DNA of 64,000 nt from Favolaschia claudopus. Lineage: Eukaryota > Basidiomycota > Agaricomycetes > Agaricales > Mycenaceae. Location: contig JAWWNJ010000119.1 of the NCBI GenBank assembly GCA_037176885.1, forward strand, positions 620,001 to 684,000. Reading direction: 5' to 3'. Numbering within the stretch: the first letter of the stretch is position 1; each line of letters begins with the position of its first letter. The translations under genes and the position numbers were made by a program. The notes under the pieces were generated by a model. The model did not search any database. It was not told the DNA's origin and saw only the letters and a list, made by a program, of their open reading frames with translations. Positions 23,981 to 34,736 of the stretch are shown here, piece after piece.

Positions 23981-24720
23981 GGGTTATAAACAGATGCATT
24001 GTGCTTCGACTCGGAGAGTGCGCTTTCTATATGTACGATGTGCTCAACGTCGCGGTTAAATTACATAATAATGATATTTATATCTGAGGAAATTTAACGA
24101 AGCTGCTACTGTTGCCTCAACCTGGGATTTGAGGCCTTGAGGATTTGCGAGTGCACAAATCTGGTATTGGCGTGTGCGAGCACGTTACCGTCTAGTCTCT
24201 TGTAAACAGACGCTACAACAAAAATGTCCTCGTACCTGCGGTTTGTTGTAGTCTGTCAAAAAGGTCCGTCGGCCGATCGTTGCCCGACCTTATTATATAA
24301 TCAGAAATTTCTCGAGACTCTTTCCGCAACACTAAACGTGTTTTTGGCGACGATTTGTTTCGGAAACGATTTTCAGACCCCTTTGCAACAATCCTGTCAG
24401 CCAAAATCAGGCAAAATATGTGCGGAAAGGTGAGATTGAAAAATCTGCTGACAAATCCTGACAAATCATGGGTTTTCTGTTCGAGACCATCCAAGAGCAA
24501 AATTCATATTCTGAGTAAGTAGAACTCTATGGAATACATATAGAGTGCACTTACTCCTCCAAAGTTCAGCCTCAATAAATTTGCGGCGGCGTGGAAGGCA
24601 GGATAGTGCGTGGGAATAAATTCGAACTCCGACGATTGGTAATAAGGTCGAGCAGCAGTAACGCGGTTACTAACAGACTAGTTACCGTCACGGTTACGTT
24701 ACTTCCTCGTCTATTTACAG
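23981..24720. other. Intergenic region
   Basis: No supported gene. A short direct repeat (CTGACAAATC twice) occurs near 24448-24468. Some first exons of the next candidate gene could lie here but none is convincing. Confidence 0.4.
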
Positions 24721-25960
24721 CTGTTTACCCGCTATGGTGTCTTCAAACGCCAGCTCGACCATTTGCCTCCGACGACGACGGCCCTCGTTGTCGACTTCTT
24801 CTCCTTCTCCCCCGCTCTCCAAGTATAGCCAGGATCTGGCTTGATCTAACAGCCAGAACCAGTGCTTTGCCACTACTTACCCACTTCTCATCAAGAATCC
24901 GAAAGCCTTCAAGGTACCCTCATATGATCATCTCCATTCTTCATCTCTGCCTTGATACTACCAGATGCGTTTCATTCGCCGTTGTTGCGTTGTTTCACGA
25001 CGGACCCATTAACGGACCGTGAGGTGACCTTCATGACCAGAAATAGGACGTCGCTCAGAGGCTCTACAGAGGCTAGCTTACGTCTGTGTGCGCTTCATGA
25101 TGGTATCTGTCAGTCTGGAGGCAGTTGAACGCCGCATCTTGCGAACTTGGGGGATCAGATTCTTTGAAGGGTCTTCTCGAATTGAGATGGACAATGTGCA
25201 ACAGATTGATAGCGCTATAGCTGAATGCGGCTCCATGATTTCATTTGCGCTGAGTATGTATCCTCTGCAACATAGCGGGCCGCCCCCAAGCATCCCGCGA
25301 GACAGTCGCTATCTGATTGTTGCCCGGTAGTTTTTGAAAGCTTACGTCCATTCTCAGATGTTTCCTGGAAGCTCTGAGGTTGCTGTCAATGCCGCTCGCC
25401 GCTTTGTTGGCCCAAAATACGAACGGATGATCAGTATCTTCTCAGTTCTTCGACCTTCTCGCCGCGCGGCGTTCAACTGTCGTATCCGTTCTTCCATTCC
25501 ACGGAAGATTGACAGTTGGCCCCTTCGACGTTGCTGTTCCGACGCTCGGAGGGAAAGCTGGGCTGGCCCGGGAATGTGAACCTGCCTACATGTTCCATTT
25601 CACCTCTCTTCCCGCTGACCGAACGATCAGAGCACTTTATACTTGGTATCTCTTTCCTATCTCGTGGGGTAACGTTCTTGCCCGCTGATGTGCTCGTATT
25701 CTAACTCAATTGCGATACCTCAGTGCCGCGTTCGTGGCGGAGAAACCTTCATGTTTCCACAAATAACGCTTCGTCCCATCCCAGCCCAAGTCGGGATGAA
25801 GTCTAGAAGTTGCTACCTATTTCTGCCTTCGCCACCGAAACACCTCTTGACAGATCCGTGCTGCAGTTGTTCACAAGACGCGCCAATGAGAACTGGCTGG
25901 ACATTGACCGAGTGATAAATGAATCAACGATCTACTGGTAAGTTCTGCTTCAACAGACGA
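24721..25960 (+). CDS. Unassigned multi-exon candidate gene
   Basis: Several exon-like segments in plausible order look coding but match no family I recognise. Examples are LFTRYGVFKRQLDHLPP (from 24721), NQCFATTYPLLIKNPKAF (about 24858-24911), RLAYVCVRFMMVS followed by WGIRFFEGSSRIEMDNV (about 25070-25250), FESLRPFSDVSWKL (about 25333-25375), RLTVGPFDVAVPTLGGKAG (about 25508-25565) and LQLFTRRANENWLDIDRV (about 25863-25916). Candidate GT-AG introns separate most of them, but phases are not all resolved and the start is unknown. It could be a functional fungal-specific gene or a decaying one. It sits at the edge of the P450 locus, upstream of the DUF6534 gene and on the same strand. Confidence 0.35.
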
Positions 25961-25999
25961 TATTTAACGCGGCGCAGGGTGGCCAGGATCTGGACAAAA

Positions 26000-27951
26000 A
26001 TGGCCACACCTTCTTTCACTCCACCTCCTTTGGATAACACCTTAGGAGCAGGGTACATTGGAGTATTTGTCTCCTCTGCGTACGCTGTTCAGGCTTTTTC
26101 TTGGGACGCTCCGGCTCAATTCTTCTGCAGGCTATACGGATTGACTTGTTTGCAGACGTACAACTATTTTAATCAGCAGGCAACCAAGAAAGACCCCATT
26201 TTCCTTAAATCTTGCGTCCGTCTCTCTTGCTTTCTTCTCCACGAAAGATTAACTCTCTTTAGGTGATCTGTTTGTGGTATGCTGTGCTACATCTACTTGG
26301 CTCCTGTGGTATGAATTTGTACAGGGTTGTCGAGACTCTTCACAGCGCATGCATCGCCCATGCCATGTACTTTTATTCTGTCAGCCATTTTGGGAACTAC
26401 TTGACCCTCACAACAGCAGTTTGGTGGGTATGAAAACATTTTCGCAACAACGCAACTGACTGTCGTGCAATTCAGGAGCATCATTGTACGTCGCCGTGTG
26501 TTACCATGGTTTACTTTGTATCTCACACCGTTCCTCAGCTGCCTGTCGGCCTCACAGTGAGTCGCAATTACGATTGGATAAGACTCGCTTGATACCATTC
26601 CGATATCAGTGTTTAAATGCGTGGATAGTCCAGAGGTATTCATAGCCAATTGCACCGCATGGAAAACTTACCGATAAATATTCAGCTGCTTCGCATGGCG
26701 TGTCTATATTAGTGAGCACAAGTTGAATTGGTCAAATAATCAAGCTCATCTCAAGCAGTGAGCGATAAAAACAAGCCAATTGTGTTTTTGATTGTGAGCA
26801 GCGACATACTTCCGTCTCGCGGTATACTGACCACAATTTTTCTGCTCGAAGGCTCTCGTGTCCATCATTCAATTATGTATGAAAGCCATTGCATTATCCA
26901 GTGTGGCCGAGCTGAATCAACACATACCTTAGGCACTGGCTGGGGTGAGTATTGCCTGATGTCGACTAGATCGCTGTGACTTACTCCGTACAAGTCATGA
27001 CAGGAATTGGGTATCAATCCGTCGCATCGGCATAGTACTACAAGTTGGACTCACCTTCTGATTAGATTCAAGATTCGCCAGTTCGCGGACCTCATTCATT
27101 ACAAAGCACGTTTAAATCGCGATTGACTTATGAGCCGGCGTTTTGACCTTCGTACCAGGCCCTCGTTACAAGCTCGTTGACGAGCTCTGCGGTCACGGAT
27201 TTACTGATCGCGGTATCGCTGTGCTATTATTTACATACCAAGAGAAGCGGTATCAAGAGGTCAGATTTCAGTTTCAAAGTTAATCTGCTAGTAGTGACGT
27301 CGAAATATCGGATGTAGCACAGACACGTTGATTCAGAAGTTGATTATCTACGCCCTCAACTGTGGTGTTCTGTGCAGGTGAGCCTTCTAGATCTTGATTC
27401 AAAACTTGGAATTCATTCAAATCGCCTAAAGTCTGGTGGCAGTTGCGGGACTTATAACCGTATGGTTCTCTTTGTGTCTCCGACTTGTATGATTCACTGT
27501 TACTCAGTTCCTGACAATGCCTAACAATCTGGTCAATTACGCGCTCAATTGGATTTTGGGAAAAGGTTTGCGCAATGCGTGTTCAACATGAACAATCTTT
27601 TTAAATTTGCGATTCATCAGTGTATTCCAATTCGCTGCTGTCGACGTGAGTCTCTTGGGCTCAGATTTGTAGGCTGGAGACTTACATACGTCCAGGCTAA
27701 ACGCACGCAGTCATCTTCGCGAAACCCGGGGAGGAGCAGGCGCGATCGCACTCGACCTCGTGGAGAGCAAGCCCTCGTTCTCCCCTCATCAGGTAACTGT
27801 TTGACTCAAATTGTCCCCTGCGTCTCATTAACATTTTGGCAATACTCAGCCGTCCGGCGTCACTGTTACAACCGTCACTGAATCAACATCGGCGACTCAA
27901 GTTGGGAAATTTGGAGCCTCCGAGTCTGAGTTCAAGATGCAGGAGTTTTAG
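26000..27951 (+). CDS. DUF6534-type seven-helix membrane protein
   Basis: Recognised by the family's usual order of blocks. The N-terminus has PPPLDNTLGAGYIGVFVSS, then, after an intron, LYGLTCLQTYNYF. Next come ETLHSACIAHAMYFYSVSHFG, LTTAVW with SIILPVGLTCLNAWIVQ, and CFAWRVYI. Late blocks are LLIAVSLCYYLHTKRSGIK, STDTLIQKLIIYALNCG, FLTMPNNLVNYALNWILGK and VYSNSLLSTLNAR. A hydrophilic tail ends at TAG, 27949-27951. Most exons are short (14-100 nt). The stretch 26790-27190 is the weakest part: its splicing is unresolved, and a direct reading meets a stop near 26929, so a disrupted gene cannot be excluded. The family is abundant in Agaricomycetes; function is unknown. Confidence 0.75.
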
Positions 27952-29079
27952 CACTAAATTGAAGCCAATGCGATCATTGCCGGCGTGTTGCCGCATATTA
28001 CACATGGCTATTTTTTCAGGGTATCTCGGTGTAAATCAGTGTATTTATTCGACGATTTGTTGATCTGGAGAGCAGCTGAGCTCGAATATTCGGCGGCTGA
28101 AGGCCACTCAAACTCGAGGATTTCGTAAGCGACGACTTGGCGGTGGCCTTCGCCTTGCCTTCGCCTTTTGGCTGGGTGCTATCCTGCTCCACAATGTACA
28201 TTGTAGAGTATTGGAAAATCACTGGTGCAAGTTTACTGCATTCCCGTCCGCCCTCAAAAAATGCAAATAGGATGCAGGCTAGTCACCAGCATAAGTAACG
28301 GGGTGCCGGAGAAGGGATGTCGAGGCACTTTTCCTTTCGGGTTGGCAGATGGCGTGTAAGCACTCGCCCGTCTTCTGAATTTTTTTTACTCGTAAGTTGT
28401 ATTTTTTTTCCCGTTCAATGCCATACAATGCCGGGTTGATGCCGGGCATAAATATTGATCCAATCACTCGGCCAGAGCACAACAACAATGGTGTATGCTA
28501 AATGTCAAGCTGCAGCTGTGTGTTGAGAGGGGTCTTTGCTTCAGCCTCCCAGAGCCATCTACTAGAGGCTCTAAGATTTTTTTTGTTGGATCCAGGCAAT
28601 TCCGGCATCATGGCCGGGCAGTCAATCCCATTGAATGTGTAAATATTGTACTTTCAGACATAGAAGAGCTAGGTTGGATGAAAAGTAGGGTTCAACTGTC
28701 CTTTCCTGTGTCTTCGAGCACCGAGAAACCGAGTTTACCATCATAATTAGATTCATCCGCAAATAATCAAAATTCGCACCAGGAGTGTGGGGTTTTTGTA
28801 CGCGCTTCGACGGGATTGGAAGTTGCATATTATGTCGGGAAACGGCGAATCAAGGCACAGAGGCGGGTTTTGATTTGGTTCGCTGCGCAGGCAGTGGGCA
28901 CTGAGATTTATAGTTGGGAGTGTGCCTGTCAGGTCGACGAAGAGGTGAACATTGAAAGATATCTGCGTTAGAAATGAGCGACTGATGATTTCCGGGTGTC
29001 CTAATTTACATTACTTGCTATAATACAAGGTCTACACCGGTCCAATGTTCAAATCAAATCAAGCCAAGGTCCCAGCCCG
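27952..29079. other. Gene-poor intergenic region
   Basis: About 1.1 kb with only short chance-like frames. Imperfect GCCTTCGCCTT repetition occurs near 28140-28170 and two GCCGGG-containing short repeats near 28428-28445 and 28600-28622. No gene supported. Confidence 0.45.
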
Positions 29080-29493
29080 CTATCTCCCCTCGCTAGAAGC
29101 AGGTACATCCCCCGCCTGCGAGGGCGACGAAACATAAATGGTACTCCCATCGGCGCGTGCGGAGCGCAGCTCGTCTCGCTCGACTATCGTTGAGAGACCA
29201 GAAACAGTCAATTTGAGCTTTTGAGCGGTACGGTTCGAATTCGCAAGTTGAGCTTCTAGAGAACCGATCGGCTTGCGAATTCGGCGAGGACGGTGCTGGG
29301 TGAGAGAGAAGACGAGGATGATGCCGCAGATGAGGAAGAAGATCATGCCGGCTGCAACGGCTGCTGCTATTGGAAACGGGGAGCTGTGGGTAGGTGGAGG
29401 AATTGTGAGAGAGATTATTATTAGGATTAGAGGGAGAGACGATGGTTGAATAGATTGGGTTTACCTGGGGCTATCATTGGGGTTGTTGCTCAT
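29080..29493 (-). CDS. Small single-pass membrane protein
   Basis: Two exons give about 100 residues. The first (MSNNPNDSPS, ATG at 29491-29493) is spliced to one with a hydrophobic segment (AAGMIFFLICGIILVFSL) followed by basic HRPRRIRKP. A hydrophilic tail then ends ASSEGR at 29080. There is no cleavable signal peptide, so the short N-terminus is probably lumenal or extracellular and the tail cytoplasmic (positive-inside rule). No family is recognised. A real gene is likely because the splice restores an ATG directly before the anchor. Confidence 0.5.
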
Positions 29494-30138
29494 GATGCCT
29501 GCCAGAGGCTGGGCTGGCCCTTTGCTATAAGTAGGTATTCAGCATGAGAAAGACAAGAAGGGTAAAAATTCGGACAGAGGAGAGGCACGTACCGGACTAA
29601 GCAAGCACTGGGCGCGTCACGGGAACTTGAGGTAGGGTTGACAGAGTGAGATTGCTATCCGCGCCTTTATATGCACTGGCCCTGTACGTGAATCGGGAAA
29701 GAATCCATTGTGGGTTGATAGAATCGACGCTGTCCGCAACCATCGAAAAGGAATTTGACAACGAATAACGACAGATTGAGCGTGTCAGGGGGATTACAGG
29801 ATCGTGGCTTCCCTGATGATGAGCGAGACAGTTTACGGCGTTGATGGGGCGAGGAGGGAAGGTTGGCGGGAAGCGCGCGTATTGTTGGGCGGGGGTTGGT
29901 GGAGATTCGGGCGGGACTGTCAGACGGCTGATGAGTTAGACAGAACGTTGACGCAGATTCCAGTGTTAACGCGTTGAAAGGTTCTCGGGCTGCGCGGACA
30001 GTACTTAGCAAGTACGAGTCGGTAGGGCAAGCCAAGAAACAACCAAGAAAGCTGATACCGACGGGAAAGGGAGGGTCTCAGGCTCCCGTCGTCCGAAGGA
30101 GCAGATATTGAAGCCAAAGAACCTCATTCGTGTCAATA
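29494..30138. other. Intergenic region
   Basis: No convincing gene. Minus-strand frames at 29667-30117 have no recognisable domain. Confidence 0.4.
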
Positions 30139-30614
30139 GGGTCATTCACACCTCGCCTTTTTGGTTCCCTTTTTGCGTCCTTTTTGCTTTCCCTTTTCTC
30201 TTCCTTTTTGCTCAATTTGCATTTTGGTCAAAAAAGCTCCGTAGAACTTCTTTCTTTTTGTAGACTTTACCTCTTTACACCTCTGAATAGAAAAGTCAAC
30301 ATGTACTAGGCAAGGAATGAAAGGAATGTGAAAAAGGAAGAAAACCGAGTCGAAAAATGGAGGTAAAAAGGGAGTTCTGAGCGGAGCGTTCACACCTCCC
30401 TTTTTCCAGCCCATTTTTCGCTCCCTTTTTTCTACTGTTTTGGCCAGAACTGCACGTTTGACCCCAATTTTTTCATAGGTCTTCCCTTTTTAACAATCTG
30501 ATTGGAAAAGGCCAAAAAAAACCGGAAGAAAAACGAACAGAATACAAAAAATGGCGAAAAAGGAAGTGAAAAAGGAAGCAAAAAGGAGCGGAAAAAGGGA
30601 GGTGTGAACGACCC
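30139..30614. mobile_element. 476-bp inverted-repeat element (MITE-like) with TA flanks
   Basis: The left end reads GGGTCATTCACACCTC and the right end is the reverse complement of GGGTCGTTCACACCTC. TA lies immediately outside both ends (30137-30138 and 30615-30616), as for Tc1/mariner-type insertions. Inside, pyrimidine-rich CCTTTTT repeats on the left mirror AAAAAGG repeats on the right. A third terminus-like copy, CGTTCACACCTCCC, starts at 30387. So 30387-30610 forms a tighter palindrome of its own, and the element looks like a composite or nested pair. No transposase is encoded. Confidence 0.72.
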
Positions 30615-30772
30615 TAATGTCAACTCTCGACTGAGAGATGGTGGGAGCTGGAAAGGCAGATTCGGCGAATTTCGGAGTTGGCTGCTCGGAGTAGTCGGCC
30701 CGAGGGCAAGTCCGAGTTGTTTGGCTGCACGGCGCGAAAATGCTGGTTGACCTCTCTTTTCCTCTTACCACC

Positions 30773-32405
30773 ATGTCGCGCGTCGTTCTTAGTCTCTGGC
30801 GGCGTCGGTCAGGTAAGATAATCAGAATTTTCTTCTCGTGCTTTGAATCTCCGCTGATGATCCTCGTTTTCTCAGAAGATTGGCCTCAGCGACATCGCGT
30901 GCAAGTTGGTCGTCGAGCGCTGACGGTAGCGCGCCAGCGAGCAGCGAAGACGTGCTGCTAGTTTCGTGACATGTGAGATGAGGCTTCTATACTCTTACCA
31001 CCTTTCTTGACTGTTTCTCTGCAGATTGAGAGTCGGACACTTGAACCTTGCTTTCGCCTAACGACCCAAGCGGTACGTGTAACTTCAGCTTCTGGCCCAG
31101 CCCTTCCCCACTCTCCTATGCGGTGATACTATGTGTTTCCTATGTTTAAGAAGTACTTGCGGGTACAATGTTTTCTTGATGTGTCTGAGCTCTTTCCCTT
31201 ACCCTCGTCTTCCCCATGATGAGTTACGTTTTTTGACTCTTCATACACAGGATGTCTGGCTTCAGCTCGCGCCTTTCCGCTCCTCGAATCTTTTGACAGC
31301 CATGTCGCACGTCGTCCTTGATCTCTGGCGGATCGGTCTGGTAAGATAATCATGTTCTCACTTCCGGTCTACGCTGAAAATACAATCCTCGTTTACTAGA
31401 AGACTGGCCTCGCACGGCAAAGCTTTTGAGCGCTGACGATGACGCGTCAGTGCCGCACGAGCGTGGGATGAATTTTGCCGTGTATGTTTCTCATTTGCCG
31501 TGCCATCCCGACTGTTTTGAGCTTTTCTTCCCTTCGTCGTTTCTTCGTGTTTGCTGACCTCAAATATTGCAGGTCGGACGATATCTTGTCTTCTTCGCAT
31601 CATCCCTCGGATATTTTTGTCCCGTCAAGTCCCTTCGCGGGGCCGCTGCCTGTACGTACCCTCCCTTGCTTTCAGTCCAGCTCTGCTGTTCCTTTTTGCT
31701 GCAACGTTTTCTCGTTATATCTTCTTTCCCTTCTTTTGCTTCGTTTCGTTGCATCTATGACGTTCTCATGGGTGCAATGTCCGCGTCTTTCGTTTACCTC
31801 GTTTCGCCCTCCGCGTCTCTTCAAGGCTATCGCTGACTCATCTGAACCTTGGCAGGCTATGACTTGGGATGTGTCGGTCTATCGACGCCATCGACTGGGC
31901 GACGGTACGTTCCTTTCAGCCCTCCTACATCTTCTCATTGCAATGATATGTCATCATTCGCAACCGTATAAAGTACTTACGGGTACCATGTATACATTCT
32001 TTCACGTCTATTTTGAGCACCTTCCCTTCTCTCCTTCTCTTTCTTTCATGATTGCTGACACTTTGGGTTTGGGCAGACGCTTGCACTCTTGGACCGGTTT
32101 CTCCCTCCTCGGCATCCTTCCTTGATTCAAATGGGTCCCGTCCGTGGGTCATCACGACCGCGCCCTGGACGCTACGTGCATGGTACGCGCCCTTTCTATT
32201 CCCCATCGAAATATTTTCTTGTGATGACAATCCATATCTGTCAAAAACAACGAGCGTCTCCAAGCGCGATGTGTCTTTTATAATCCTAGTTATACTGAGC
32301 CCTTTTCCTCCTTGTGTCTACTTCTTTCTTCGTGACCCATTACTGACCTCTTGCCGATCTTACAGGCTGATGAATTCTGCGACAAGCGGACACTCGTCGG
32401 AGTGA
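30773..32405 (+). other. Duplicated segments with a tentative multi-exon hypothetical gene
   Basis: Two related segments begin ATGTCGC(G/A)CGTCGT at 30773 and 31302 and share GGTAAGATAATCA about 35 bases on, then a CCTCGTTT and AGAAGA(T/C)TGGCCTC block. Another pair, AAGTACTTGCGGGTACAATG near 31149 and AAGTACTTACGGGTACCATG near 31971, points to further duplication. Downstream, candidate exons bounded by GT and AG join in phase: SDDILSSSHHPSDIFVPS (about 31576-31650), AMTWDVSVYRRHRLGD (about 31857-31904), DACTLGPVSPSSASFL (about 32078-32180) and MNSATSGHSSE with TGA at 32403-32405. No known domain is present. It may be a young or decaying gene, or a spliced noncoding transcript. Confidence 0.3.
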
Positions 32406-32777
32406 CTGTATTATAAGTAAGTCTAGTCCCAGTTATCCCCGGATCCTCTTCCTCCATGATGCTTTTATCATCCATAAAATACAAGCACCTTTCGAGGCGC
32501 TAGGCGTAAACAAACATACCTGATCCTTTTAATTTCCTTTGTCTTCATTCTGCGTATATTCCCTTGCTCATGTTTTTCCTCAGGATGGCAGTGGCTGCCA
32601 GCTTTGACACCCTGCTGTTATATGTTTGACAATTCAGGTCGTCTTCGACAGGCAGTGTAGGCGCGCGTCGCCTATGCTGTGCATATCTCAATCAATCGCA
32701 ATCACAGCCCCCTGTCCTTCAAAGCTCAGCCTTGCCTTTCCTCTTGCACGCAAACCACCACCATCCACCCACCCACC

Positions 32778-34181
32778 ATGACACCCCTCCCCCTCCACCA
32801 CCAACTCCTCCCCCCCGCCCTCCCCGCGACGAAGGTCCGCCTCGCCCTCCTGGGTACAGCCCTCGCCGACGCTCTAGGCGGCCCCGCCGAGTTCCAGCCG
32901 CGGTTCGGCTTTGAGTTCGTTAAAGAGATGCAGAAGAATGAAAACTTTGATTTGCCGGCGGGGGTGTGGACGGATGATACGAGTATGGCGTTGGCGTTGG
33001 GGAGGGCGGTGGCGAGGGTGCCGTTCGAGTCAGAGCAGGGAGGAGAGGACGCGGCGGAGGCGGCACAGCTGGAGCAGTACTACCTCTGGTGGCGCGACGG
33101 CGAGCTCAGCGCCATTGGCCGGTGTTTCGATGTGGGGGGTACGATAAGGCGGGCGCTGGCGGTGTACGAGGCCGAGTTAACTGCCGTCGGTATCGAAGTC
33201 CAGCGCTGGCCTCCACCCGCATCCTCTCCAGCCCAAATCCAAATCGAGAAGACGAAGAGAAGACAAGCAGCAACGAAAGCGCTGAAACGCATAAAGAAGG
33301 ATATGGCCGGGGCGGTCTTCGGTGGGAATGGGTCGCTCATGCGCGTGGTGCCTGTGGGGCTGGCGTATTGGTGTAAGGGGGAGGAGGTTGTGGGTGCGTG
33401 GGCGAGGAGGAGTAGTGCGGTGACGCATCCGAATGAGGTGTGCCAGGAGGCGTGTGAGGTGTGGGCGTTGGGCGTGAGGGGGGTTGTGTGGGGGGCGGCG
33501 CAGGCTGAGGTGGCAAGGGCTGTTGAGGCGGCGGCGGGGAACAAGATTGGGATGGGGGTGGGCAAGGGGACGATGCAGACGAAGTTGGACGTCTTGCACT
33601 ATTTTGCGAGCTTACCGTATAAGACAGACGTTTTGAAGAAGGCGTTGGCTGCAGATGTGCCGCTACCGAAGGGTCTGGAGGGGGATGAGGCGAAGATGGA
33701 GGTGCATTATGCTAACCATCATCGTCTACTGCGGCTCATTACCGAGACGCGGGCGCAGCCTCCCGCGTCCTCCTCGCCGGCCTCGGCCTCACCTCAAAGC
33801 GCGGAAGACGTAGAAACCGCCACACTCGCGCTTCTCCCACAAGCCGCCGCCCTCCCGTCGTCGGGGTACGTCGTACACACCTTGTGTGCGGCGCTCTACG
33901 CGTTCCTCGCTACGGAGACGTTCGAGGCTGGCGCGCTGCTTGCGGTGAATATGGGGGATGATGCGGATACGGTGGCGGCGGTGTATGGGGGGTTGGCGGG
34001 GGCGTGGTATGGCGTAGAGGAGAAACGTGCGGGCGAAGCCGGAGAAGGAGGGGGATTGTTCTGGTCGAAGAGGGTGCGGGAGTGGCGGGATAAGCTTGTG
34101 AGGAGGGAGCTGGTGGAGGAAGTTGCGGAGGAGGTGGTCGAGTTTGCGGAGAGGTCGATGAGGGCGGGGAAGACTGTATAA
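32778..34181 (+). CDS. ADP-ribosylglycohydrolase family protein
   Basis: An intronless frame of 467 codons from the ATG at 32778 (context CACCATGAC); the frame is open further upstream but lacks a better start. The family removes ADP-ribose from proteins or small molecules and uses two Mg ions. The N-terminus has LALLGTALADALGGPAEF, matching the family's GxAxGDALGxPxE block except that the first Gly-Asp reads Ala-Asp. WTDDTSMALALG supplies the first metal-binding Asp pair. GGNGSLMRVVPVGL and the C-terminal NMGDDADTVAAVYGGLAGA (usually GxDADTxAA) complete the signature. Low-complexity inserts (about residues 205-215 and 330-345) lie in loops. It is strongly GC-rich and has no introns, unlike nearly every neighbour. 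Confidence 0.85.
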   Translation: MTPLPLHHQLLPPALPATKVRLALLGTALADALGGPAEFQPRFGFEFVKEMQKNENFDLPAGVWTDDTSMALALGRAVARVPFESEQGGEDAAEAAQLEQYYLWWRDGELSAIGRCFDVGGTIRRALAVYEAELTAVGIEVQRWPPPASSPAQIQIEKTKRRQAATKALKRIKKDMAGAVFGGNGSLMRVVPVGLAYWCKGEEVVGAWARRSSAVTHPNEVCQEACEVWALGVRGVVWGAAQAEVARAVEAAAGNKIGMGVGKGTMQTKLDVLHYFASLPYKTDVLKKALAADVPLPKGLEGDEAKMEVHYANHHRLLRLITETRAQPPASSSPASASPQSAEDVETATLALLPQAAALPSSGYVVHTLCAALYAFLATETFEAGALLAVNMGDDADTVAAVYGGLAGAWYGVEEKRAGEAGEGGGLFWSKRVREWRDKLVRRELVEEVAEEVVEFAERSMRAGKTV

Positions 34182-34736
34182 GGTAGCTACTCGTTGTAAG
34201 ATCTCGACTTCGTGGTATTGAATCGGGCGCTCATGGTGTTTTCAGATTCTAGGTACTTTGTACGAGTTGATATGAATGGATATTTTCTTTGCATTCTTTG
34301 TCGGAATTTGGTGAAGCACTGCCACTGTCTATCTGCTTTTGCTCTCCAACGTCGTCTGGGCGCTCGTCCATGGAACAACTGGATGGAGTATGGTCGTCAC
34401 CGAGAAAGGTACCCAGCGTTCTTGGTTCTTGGCAGAAACATTCATGCTCATCCTTACGCCTCAGCACTTGGACTGTGAAGCTCTTGCTGTCTCACTTTTT
34501 TACATGATCGACAACTCTCTCGATGCCGTCTTGTTTGTGTGTTTCGGAGGGCTAACAGCAGCGCGCGTGCGATACGACGGTGCGAAGACATTCGACCAAG
34601 CCCCTCCCTCCTGTCCAAGGGCTAGGCACCCCTTGGCGGACTCAATTAGTTTTTAGGGTGCCGGCGTCTGTGCACCTATTCTTCTTTCCTCACCACCCCC
34701 TCCACCTCTCTCCACCACACCGGTACACGCGCACGC
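34182..34736. other. Intergenic region upstream of the KRE6/SKN1-like gene
   Basis: No supported gene. A CT- and CA-rich stretch (about 34675-34735) just before the GH16 start is typical of fungal promoters and leaders. Confidence 0.4.

Noticed and set aside
26929..26931. In-frame TAG in the DUF6534 gene as proof of a pseudogene
   Set aside because: Alternative GT-AG introns around 26880-26930 could remove it and downstream family blocks are intact, so disruption is only noted as possible.
29667..30117. Minus-strand frames left of the 476-bp inverted-repeat element
   Set aside because: No signal peptide, domain or convincing splice signals; composition looks noncoding.
32911..33599. Several long frames on both strands inside the ADP-ribosylglycohydrolase gene
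   Set aside because: They are Arg/Pro/His-rich shadows of a GC-rich coding region; the metal-binding motifs are only in the annotated frame.
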